Shown one piece after another: positions 57,433 through 64,000 of a DNA stretch of 64,000 nt. Made by a program: the position numbers and the translations under genes. The stretch lies in the NCBI RefSeq assembly GCF_921293875.1, contig NZ_CAKLDI010000002.1, forward strand, positions 248,001-312,000. The letters run 5' to 3'. The stretch's first letter is position 1. Each line of letters begins with the position of its first letter. Source of the stretch: Vibrio stylophorae (GTDB lineage: Bacteria; Pseudomonadota; Gammaproteobacteria; Enterobacterales; Vibrionaceae). The notes beneath the pieces were generated by a model. It saw only the letters and a list, made by a program, of their open reading frames with translations, was not told where the DNA came from and did not search any database.

Positions 57433-57467
57433 CAACATACGTCCAAAGGGACATTTCAGTTAAAACA

Positions 57468-57492
57468 AAGCCCGCTTTTGCGGGCTTTTTAT
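57468..57492. terminator. Terminator between katG and the convergent gene
   Basis: AAAGCCCGC/GCGGGCTTTTT lies between the two convergent genes. Confidence 0.85.
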
Positions 57493-58046
57493 TACAGGCA
57501 ATCTTGCACAAACATACGGCTATAGGGGCAAAAGAATACGCCCGGTATAAAATATGCCTGCGCAATGCTCTCCTCTAATGTGGGCACATACCCTTCTTCA
57601 TAGGGATCAAAGGCAATACTGTAGCTATTAAATTCTTGGTGACAAAAGCGCTGATAAAGCGTTTTAAAAAAAGTGATGATTTCAGCGCTAGCGTACCCAG
57701 GATTGGGAGATAACGCGCGATAGCCCTCGCCTTTCCAAAACAGCAATAATGCCGTGCCCGCATCGCACAAAGGATGATCAATCATGGCTTGCAGCGACGG
57801 CAATGCATTGTCATCCCAATTATAATGATCAGCCACGACATGCAATTCCTCTTTGCTTTGTAAGCACTCAATCGTCACTACAGCATCATCGTCAATATTC
57901 ATTTGATCGGCCATATAGCGAACATCGTCATAATCCTCACCTTTAGCTTCACACATCCGCTGCCATGCTGTTTGGCTTGGTATACAACCACATTCAAAGC
58001 AGATTGACGCGCGCAGCTTTTGCGCATTGTTTAATTTTTTAGCCAT
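57492..58046 (-). CDS. DUF4274-containing protein
   Basis: The 184-residue protein has a segment ELHVVADHYNWDDNALPSL...HPLCDAGTALLLFW that matches the DUF4274 pattern. An N-terminal Cys pair (CFECGC) might bind a metal. DUF4274 proteins are often found near polymorphic toxin loci as immunity-like genes, but no toxin gene is next to it here. Function unknown. Confidence 0.7.
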   Translation of the reverse strand: MAKKLNNAQKLRASICFECGCIPSQTAWQRMCEAKGEDYDDVRYMADQMNIDDDAVVTIECLQSKEELHVVADHYNWDDNALPSLQAMIDHPLCDAGTALLLFWKGEGYRALSPNPGYASAEIITFFKTLYQRFCHQEFNSYSIAFDPYEEGYVPTLEESIAQAYFIPGVFFCPYSRMFVQDCL

Positions 58047-58486
58047 GTTCTTTGTCGTCTTCTTTAACCAGATTTTGAGTCATCAACTCAAGCCGTTTAG
58101 CTAGTGATCCTTAAGCAAAATTTGGCAACTTTTATTGCGGCCAAATATGTTCACACATCAATAGCCCCTAAAAACGCCTGAATTTTAATCACGCTTATCA
58201 ATGACATATCAACAATACCATTGGGACATTGCGCGCATTTGTTTACACCGCAATCGGCTAAAACAAAGTGTCAAAGCAAAGCCCATCTTTAGAAATCAAG
58301 CACAAACAAGCTTTTCATGATGAATAGGACTGAAATCAGCAGCGCCCTTTACGATTGGCTTAACAATTGGAATTCAAGTGAATTGCTGTACACAGCAGAA
58401 TATATCACTCTAAAATAATGATAAGCTCATCAATCAAAGATTGAGCTAAATAACAAATCAATACAAAAAGATAACGAAGCATCAAC
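58047..58486. other. Intergenic region between divergent genes
   Basis: About 440 AT-rich bases between the DUF4274 gene and the acyl-CoA ligase gene. It must hold both promoters. I see no clear operator, RNA or terminator. Confidence 0.5.
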
Positions 58487-60088
58487 ATGAATCAATATGT
58501 CAACGAGCCGTCGAACTACCAGTTACTGATCAAAAATCTGCTTTTTTCTCCAGTGGCATTTAATCCCGAGCAAGAAATTGTTTACGCCAACCACCGCCGC
58601 CACAGCTACAAAACCTTTCATCAGCGCGTCAAACAATTTGCCAATGCACTGACCCAAATGGGCGTTAAAAAAGGCGATACCGTTGCTGTAATGGATTACG
58701 ACTCGCACCGTTATCTTGAATGTTACTTTGCCATTCCCATGATTGGCGCCAAACTCCATATGATCAATGTGCGCCTTTCGCCCGAGCAGATTCTCTTTAC
58801 CATCGATCATGCGGAAGATGACATTCTCTTAATTCATGAAGAATTTTTGCCAATCCTTGATCAGATCAAAGGTCGCATCGATACCATCACCAACTATGTC
58901 GTCCTGCGCGATGGTGAAGGTTGTGAATATGAGCAGCTGCTCGAAAATCAAAGCACCGAATTTCGATTCCCAGACTTTGATGAAAACACCGTCGCCACCA
59001 CCTTCTATACCACGGGCACCACAGGCATGCCCAAAGGGGTTTATTTTACCCACCGCCAGTTGGTACTCCATACCCTAGGCATTTTGAGCACCATTGGTAC
59101 CAATGAATCGCAGGGGCGTTTACATCAAGGCGATATCTATATGCCAATCACCCCAATGTTTCACGTGCATGCCTGGGGCCTGCCCTACATGGCAACCATG
59201 CTCGGTGTAAAACAGGTCTACCCCGGCAAATATGTCCCAGACGTCTTACTCAATCTTATTGAGCAAGAGAACGTGACCTTCTCGCACTGCGTACCAACGA
59301 TTTTGCATCTACTTTTGAGCTCGCCAAAATCAAAAGACATCGACTTTTCTCGCTGGAAAGTGGTGATCGGCGGCGCCGCGCTTCCAAAAGCGCTGTGTAA
59401 ATCAGCCCTTGAGCGCGATATTGATGTATTTGCAGGTTACGGCATGAGTGAAACTGGCCCGATTCTTTCGATTGTACAGCTCTCACCGGACTATCTTGAA
59501 CTCGACAATGACCAACAGTCCGAGTACCGCTCAAAAACGGGTAAAAAAGTGGCCATGGTCGAGGCGTATATTATCGATGAAGAGATGAATAAGCTGCCGC
59601 ATGATGGTGAAACCAGCGGTGAAATTGTGGTTCGCGCGCCGTGGTTAACCCCCAACTACTACAAAGACAACAAGAACTCAAAAGCGCTGTGGCGCGGCGG
59701 TTATTTACACACAGGTGATGTGGCAACCATCGACAGCGACGGCTTTATTAAGATCACCGATCGCGTCAAAGACATGATTAAAATCTCAGGCGAATGGGTC
59801 AGCTCACTCGAACTTGAAGATATTTTGCATCAACACTGCGCCGTGTCAGAAGTCGCTGTAATTGGCATGCCACACAACAAATGGGGCGAAGTACCGCTTG
59901 CACTTGTGACGCTCAAAGAAGACGCGCAAGTCAGCGAAAAAGAGCTGGTGAGCTTTGCCAAAGAGTTTATCTCCAAAGGTATTCTGGCCCGCGAAGCCCT
60001 GCTGATGAAAATCAAACTGGTTGATAGCATCGCCAAAACCAGCGTCGGCAAAGTCGATAAAAAAGAGCTACGCCGGCTTCATCTGTAA
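58487..60088 (+). CDS. Fatty acyl-CoA ligase (AMP-binding family)
   Basis: The 533-residue enzyme activates a fatty acid to acyl-CoA through an acyl-AMP. Motifs in order: TTFYTTGTTGMPKGV (phosphate loop), GGAALPKAL, YGMSETGP, LHTGDVATIDSDGFIKITDR and a C-terminal TSVGKVDKKELR with the catalytic Lys. It resembles medium- or long-chain acyl-CoA synthetases of the FadD3/alkK group more than E. coli FadD. Monocistronic. Confidence 0.9.
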   Translation: MNQYVNEPSNYQLLIKNLLFSPVAFNPEQEIVYANHRRHSYKTFHQRVKQFANALTQMGVKKGDTVAVMDYDSHRYLECYFAIPMIGAKLHMINVRLSPEQILFTIDHAEDDILLIHEEFLPILDQIKGRIDTITNYVVLRDGEGCEYEQLLENQSTEFRFPDFDENTVATTFYTTGTTGMPKGVYFTHRQLVLHTLGILSTIGTNESQGRLHQGDIYMPITPMFHVHAWGLPYMATMLGVKQVYPGKYVPDVLLNLIEQENVTFSHCVPTILHLLLSSPKSKDIDFSRWKVVIGGAALPKALCKSALERDIDVFAGYGMSETGPILSIVQLSPDYLELDNDQQSEYRSKTGKKVAMVEAYIIDEEMNKLPHDGETSGEIVVRAPWLTPNYYKDNKNSKALWRGGYLHTGDVATIDSDGFIKITDRVKDMIKISGEWVSSLELEDILHQHCAVSEVAVIGMPHNKWGEVPLALVTLKEDAQVSEKELVSFAKEFISKGILAREALLMKIKLVDSIAKTSVGKVDKKELRRLHL

Positions 60089-60193
60089 TAAATTCATGGG
60101 GTCGAATCTGATTTGCACTCAGCTGACGACAAATCGATAGACATGTGACGATAGCCATGTGACGAAATAGAAACATGAACAATTAGTCCGATA

Positions 60194-60225
60194 AATAGTC
60201 CGATGGTTTTGCCACCGGACTATTT
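60194..60225. terminator. Terminator between convergent genes
   Basis: AAATAGTCCG and CGGACTATTT form a perfect 10-bp stem with a 13-base loop, between the ligase gene and the minus-strand ABC locus. Confidence 0.7.
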
Positions 60226-60236
60226 GTTTATAGGAC

Positions 60237-61364
60237 TTAAGCGATGACAGCTTCGGTTTCTAAATGGAAGAGATGACAATGCTTCGTTTTAAAATGAAGG
60301 GAAATCAAATCACCGCTTTCGACCATCCTATCGGCGTCAAAAGGTAATCGCGCTACCATCTTATTTTTCCCGATATGAAAGTAGAGATATTGCTCATTGC
60401 CCATAGACTCCACAACATTGATTCGGTGTTGTTGTGTATTGGTCGATGCATGCGGCTCATCAACCAGTGCTATCTTGATATGCTCTGGGCGCAAACCAAA
60501 CCAGACCCACTCATTGACCCGTTTACGTGCTAGTTGTTGTTTATTTTGCGGTAGCTCCCAGCAAGTATTATCTTCGCTGACAACGTGCATGATACCGCGA
60601 CGCTCAACGATTTGTGTTTTGATGATATTCATTGCCGGCGAGCCAATAAACCCAGCGACAAATTTATTGGCTGGATAGTGATATAGGTTCATGGGTGTGT
60701 CCACTTGCATGATTTCACCTTTATTCAGCACACAGATGCGATCGCCCAGCGTCATTGCCTCAACCTGATCGTGCGTCACATAAATCATGGTTGCATTCTG
60801 CCCTTCAGCTTTTAGATCATTGTGCAGCTGAGCGATACTGACCCGTGTGGAAACGCGAAGTTTTGCATCTAAATTCGATAACGGCTCATCAAATAAGAAC
60901 ACATCGGGCTTTCTAACCATGGCGCGGCCTAACGCAACGCGCTGACGCTGACCGCCGGACATCTCTGCGGGTTTATGATGCAGTAGGTGCTCGATTTCTA
61001 GTGTTTTTGCAGCTTCAGAAATACGCTTGTCGATTTCTGTTTTTGGCAATTTTTGCTGCTTCAAGCTAAACGCCATATTCTCATAAACCGACATATGGGG
61101 ATAAAGCGCGTAGTTCTGAAATACCATTGAAATACCGCGCTCTTTTGGCGGCAGATCATTGACTCGCTTATCACCGATAAAAACATCACCCTCACTAATG
61201 TCTTCTAATCCAGCAATCATCCGTAGCGTTGTCGATTTTGCGCAGCCTGATGGGCCAACGAACACCATAAATTCACCTTCATGGATATTCAAATCAATCC
61301 CATGAACTGCTTTAAAGCCATTTGGGTAGATCTTTTCAACCTTTTTTAGAATGACTTCTGCCAT
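60237..61364 (-). CDS. UgpC/MalK-type ABC transporter ATP-binding protein
   Basis: The 375-residue ATPase has Walker A GPSGCAKSTT (about 37-46), signature MSGGQRQRVALGRA, Walker B FLFDEPLSNLDAKL and a C-terminal TOBE-type regulatory domain as in CUT1 sugar and glycerol-phosphate importers. In Walker A the usual Gly before Lys is Ala; this is seen in some family members as far as I know and need not abolish activity. It follows the HAD phosphatase gene by 9 bases. Confidence 0.92.
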   Translation of the reverse strand: MAEVILKKVEKIYPNGFKAVHGIDLNIHEGEFMVFVGPSGCAKSTTLRMIAGLEDISEGDVFIGDKRVNDLPPKERGISMVFQNYALYPHMSVYENMAFSLKQQKLPKTEIDKRISEAAKTLEIEHLLHHKPAEMSGGQRQRVALGRAMVRKPDVFLFDEPLSNLDAKLRVSTRVSIAQLHNDLKAEGQNATMIYVTHDQVEAMTLGDRICVLNKGEIMQVDTPMNLYHYPANKFVAGFIGSPAMNIIKTQIVERRGIMHVVSEDNTCWELPQNKQQLARKRVNEWVWFGLRPEHIKIALVDEPHASTNTQQHRINVVESMGNEQYLYFHIGKNKMVARLPFDADRMVESGDLISLHFKTKHCHLFHLETEAVIA

Positions 61365-61373
61365 GATTATTCC

Positions 61374-62108
61374 TTAATCTAATGCGTTAAATGCTTGAAG
61401 GTCGAAATGCGCGACGGAGGAAATCACCAAATCGGCAACAGGCGCTAGTTCATCGCGAAGCGCCGTTCCCGTAAGAACCCCTACTTTTTTTGCGCCCGCA
61501 CGGTGCCCAAATTCCATATCAGAAACCGTATCGCCAAACATAATGACTTCATGCGGCTCAATACCGCATTGCTGACAAAATGCATTCAACAGTGCTGGCG
61601 CTGGCTTTGGCTCAATATCGCCATCGCTATAGCCGATGTAATCAAATAATTCGCTAAGCCCAGCCTTTGCAAGTGAATACAGTGTCGCGTCTTTGGTGTC
61701 TGCCGTTGCGATCCCGAGATAGATCCCTTGCTGCTTGAAAGCTCGCAGTTTTTCAGTGACGCCCGGTAACGCTTGAATCCACTCACAATGATGCTTCACC
61801 TGCTGATTAAATGCGGCTTTCGTCACCTGAGTGAACGCTGCGATTGAGACATCTGGTGCCAGCATGTCAAACCAAGCTTGCGCTATATCTTCAACAGGAT
61901 TCGAAGCTAACAATCCGTGATTCAATACCACATCACCTTCGATACCAATGGCTGAGAGTAGCGCGGTAATGGTGACGTTTTGATGACCTTGGTGCTGATT
62001 GCTGTAATCTTTAACGACCTGACTTACGCCGTGAGACACATTGAGCCATAGGTTATGAAACTCAAGTAAAGTTCCGTCTTTATCAAACAAAAGTCCTTTA
62101 AATTTCAT
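61374..62108 (-). CDS. HAD-superfamily phosphatase (phosphoglycolate-phosphatase-like)
   Basis: The 244-residue protein has HAD motif I FDKDGTL, motif II IATADTK, and motif IV MFGDTVSDMEFG, typical of phosphatases like Gph. It overlaps the end of the PHP gene by 11 bases, so the two are translated together. In this locus it probably removes phosphate from the imported compound. Confidence 0.88.
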   Translation of the reverse strand: MKFKGLLFDKDGTLLEFHNLWLNVSHGVSQVVKDYSNQHQGHQNVTITALLSAIGIEGDVVLNHGLLASNPVEDIAQAWFDMLAPDVSIAAFTQVTKAAFNQQVKHHCEWIQALPGVTEKLRAFKQQGIYLGIATADTKDATLYSLAKAGLSELFDYIGYSDGDIEPKPAPALLNAFCQQCGIEPHEVIMFGDTVSDMEFGHRAGAKKVGVLTGTALRDELAPVADLVISSVAHFDLQAFNALD

Positions 62109-63519
62109 GATGATTCAATCGCTCCATCAGCTCACCCCAAGTCTCAACTAAAGGTGTGATAAACATCGGTTGCCGGCCGTCAAATACAGGGTTGATGCAG
62201 CCTTCAAATTCATGGTTATCTTGGCGGCGAATATCAATGCGACACCATGCATAACCTTCTTTGACGTCAAAATATTGCGGCTCCTGAGTGAGCCTATGAC
62301 GCGCATAAACCTCGCCATCGATGATGATTTCTGCAATGTAATTCATTGCGTCATCTGTCACTGAAAGTGCGTAAGTTAAAGCAACACCTTGCGCATCTTG
62401 CCCCGGTAGAATGTCACCTTGATTGATTTGAAAAACTAACCCACAACGACGCTCAACATAAATCCGACCACGACGCAGACCAGAAAGAATGCCTTCACCA
62501 CTAAGTCCGTGACTAAATACAAACGTTGAAGGGTCGCCATAAATAGAAGGCTCCGTGGCATTGGGATTACGCTCCTGCAGTGCGAGGTGAGAATCACTAC
62601 CGCCAACCGCAGCGATTCGATGACCGCAGTTCCATAGTTCATTGAGCACTTGAAGCGCCTCATCGGCAGCTTTTGCTGATGTTGGCCATGTGGGATCACA
62701 ACAAACCTCAAGCGTGGATACTTGACTCAGCTCCATGGCATCAAAGCGCCAGTGCCACGGTTGCATCATCGGGTGGTTAATACTGATTGAACTTTGCCCG
62801 AGCTCCGCTAATGCCATCCCAGCCTCAATAACCGCTGCTGCATTGTGCTTCACCTGTCGCAAATCAAGTGAGCGGGCAGCGCCATGAACATTGAAGTGGC
62901 CAAGCTCAGTTGTCACTTCAATGCCGGGTAAAAACAGACACTGCTCTGATAGAGGCAGTTTTGAATGACATATGTTGTGCTCAGTGAAAAAGAAGAAATC
63001 GAGCCCTTGCGATTCAACAATCGCTTTTGCCACGTCTAAGCTATTATGTCCATCTGAAAGCTGGGTATGCGCATGCAGATCGCCGCGATACCAACGAGCG
63101 TCCGCATTGAGCGTTCTGTTATAATCGAACATCAATTGATGCGCTGAATTTGCAACTGACACTACGGGTAAGGTGCATAGGGGAATGTCCGCATCAAACA
63201 CAATGTCAATTTGATAAGGCATCGTGCGCTCGTGATGACATTCACCTTCGAGGTTATAAAGCGCAAGCGTCCATTGACCTGACGGCAACTCGCCATCAAT
63301 GGCACCCAAACCTGAATTTTGCACACCAATATGAAGCGATTTTGCGGCGTTATCGAATAAAAACATGCCTCGAAAACCTTGCTTTGCATCATATACAGCT
63401 GCGTATAAAAAGCCTTTTGTGATCACACTACCAGTCATACTGACTGACACGACGCCCACAGGAACATCAAAGCCCAACTGCTTTCGACCTGCACTGAGCT
63501 CACCATGAAATTGAATCAT
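62098..63519 (-). CDS. PHP-domain metallo-phosphoesterase (CehA/McbA-like)
   Basis: The 473-residue protein has PHP motifs RGDLHAHTQLSDGHNS, FFTEHN, GIEVTTELGHFNVHG and GGSDSH, which coordinate two or three metals. The N-terminal 150 residues and C-terminal part are beta-rich. It belongs to the CehA/McbA branch of PHP hydrolases, acting on phosphodiesters. I start at the ATG at 63517-63519; the longer ORF to 63564 is not supported by a ribosome-binding site. Downstream of a solute-binding protein gene. Confidence 0.82.
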   Translation of the reverse strand: MIQFHGELSAGRKQLGFDVPVGVVSVSMTGSVITKGFLYAAVYDAKQGFRGMFLFDNAAKSLHIGVQNSGLGAIDGELPSGQWTLALYNLEGECHHERTMPYQIDIVFDADIPLCTLPVVSVANSAHQLMFDYNRTLNADARWYRGDLHAHTQLSDGHNSLDVAKAIVESQGLDFFFFTEHNICHSKLPLSEQCLFLPGIEVTTELGHFNVHGAARSLDLRQVKHNAAAVIEAGMALAELGQSSISINHPMMQPWHWRFDAMELSQVSTLEVCCDPTWPTSAKAADEALQVLNELWNCGHRIAAVGGSDSHLALQERNPNATEPSIYGDPSTFVFSHGLSGEGILSGLRRGRIYVERRCGLVFQINQGDILPGQDAQGVALTYALSVTDDAMNYIAEIIIDGEVYARHRLTQEPQYFDVKEGYAWCRIDIRRQDNHEFEGCINPVFDGRQPMFITPLVETWGELMERLNHHEI

Positions 63520-63551
63520 GAGATTTACCAAATAGTTAAAAGAATCTGAAA

Positions 63552-63588
63552 TAGCCCACTGCACGCACGGGGTGGTCGTGGGCTTTTT
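63552..63588 (-). other. Stem-loop between the binding-protein gene and the PHP gene
   Basis: AGCCCAC and GTGGGCT flank an 18-base GC-rich loop. On the minus strand it lies between the solute-binding protein stop and the PHP gene. Such structures often protect binding-protein mRNA. Its T-run is on the plus strand, so it is a poor minus-strand terminator. Confidence 0.5.
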
Positions 63589-63599
63589 TTAAGTTGCAA

Positions 63600-63651
63600 T
63601 GAACAGTTACTATGAATGGTTGCTATGAATAGTTGCTATGAACGATTGGCC
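63600..63651. repeat. 13-bp tandem repeat at the 3' end of the binding-protein gene
   Basis: Units TGAACAGTTACTA, TGAATGGTTGCTA and TGAATAGTTGCTA follow each other, then a degenerate fourth unit. The stop codon of the solute-binding protein (63636-63638) lies within the third unit. Confidence 0.7.
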
Positions 63652-64000
63652 CGATTGACTCTGTCCAATGCTCTTTGTGCTTTCTTCGCCGCATGCCGAA
63701 GTGCTTTTTCAGCGGGAACGTTTTGGATTTGGATTTGGTCCGCTGCGACTTTCAGCGCATCAATAATCTTACCGTTCGTTGGGTCGCGAAAATCTGGCGT
63801 TGCTGTGGTTGCTTGCTTCAGTGGCACCAGCGCTTGCGGATTCTCTTTTGTATAAGCTTGATACTCAGGCACAGTTTCAACACTCAACCGCACGGGGATG
63901 TAGCCTGTAAACTTCGACCATGTCGCTGTATTTTTGGCATTCGTGAAGAACGCCATAAACTCAAAGGCCCCTTTTGCCGCCGCTTCATCCGTACCTTGTG
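63636..64000 (-). CDS. ABC transporter solute-binding protein, C-terminal part (UgpB-like)
   Basis: The frame is open to the end of the window, giving about 120 C-terminal residues. Segments such as DEAAAKGAFEFMAFFTNAKNTATWSKFTGYIPVR match extracellular solute-binding proteins of the UgpB/MalE-like family 1. The start and ligand-binding N-lobe lie outside. Permease genes are presumably further upstream. The neighbouring PHP and HAD phosphatases suggest a phosphorylated ligand. Confidence 0.82.
   Translation of the reverse strand, partial: QGTDEAAAKGAFEFMAFFTNAKNTATWSKFTGYIPVRLSVETVPEYQAYTKENPQALVPLKQATTATPDFRDPTNGKIIDALKVAADQIQIQNVPAEKALRHAAKKAQRALDRVNRANRS

Noticed and set aside
60237-61364. 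Inactive ATPase because of Ala in Walker A.
   Set aside because: All other motifs are intact, and the same Walker A variant occurs in related importers as far as I know.

Overview
The window looks like part of a Vibrionaceae genome, most likely the replication-terminus region of the secondary chromosome. Evidence is the vxrA-vxrB-vxrC/UPF0181 signalling operon, Vibrio-type neighbours (GMP reductase, FabV, DUF3319, nadE beside a divergent nadD-like gene, nrdDG), moderate GC, and two sequences that closely match chromosomal dif sites. I see no rRNA, tRNA or CRISPR. The genus cannot be fixed from the sequence alone.

Layout. 0-5 kb: end of a TonB-dependent receptor, two tandem paralogous lipoproteins and an unknown membrane-anchored protein. 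5-10 kb: a CspA-type cold-shock gene with a long leader, a HAD hydrolase, an EAL-domain phosphodiesterase and the anaerobic ribonucleotide reductase pair nrdD-nrdG behind an FNR-like box. 10-17 kb: a large secreted GH18 chitinase, then the vxr two-component operon. 17-30 kb: housekeeping and transport genes (HD hydrolase, nadE, nadD-like, acyltransferase, periplasmic protease, a TetR-HlyD-ABC export operon, SUI1/YciH, SGNH hydrolase), small unknown genes, and two stand-alone nuclease-like genes.

30.6-41.7 kb: a filamentous phage (inovirus) prophage flanked by two directly repeated dif-like sites. On the minus strand it has a repressor with three tandem operators, a truncated exonuclease, a P2-gpA-type HUH replication protein, an ssDNA-binding protein, coat proteins, an adsorption protein, a DUF2523 protein, Zot and its own secretin. 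Past the secretin and a hairpin-rich non-coding region, in the slot that ctxAB occupies in CTX phage, lie plus-strand cargo genes: a PIN-domain protein, an 80-bp sequence resembling a Vibrio integron attC, and a two-TM protein resembling abortive-infection proteins. This composite is the most interesting part of the window.

42-64 kb: SAM methyltransferase, fabV, DUF3319, a chemotaxis receptor, a tyrosine recombinase, guaC with a PurR-like operator, an XRE/2TM regulator, a Ntn amidase, a GNAT enzyme, rlmC, an isochorismatase-like hydrolase, an outer-membrane barrel, katG, a DUF4274 protein and an acyl-CoA ligase. The window ends in a minus-strand locus of a solute-binding protein (cut by the edge), a PHP phosphoesterase, a HAD phosphatase and a UgpC/MalK-type ATPase, which looks like uptake and dephosphorylation of a phosphorylated substrate.
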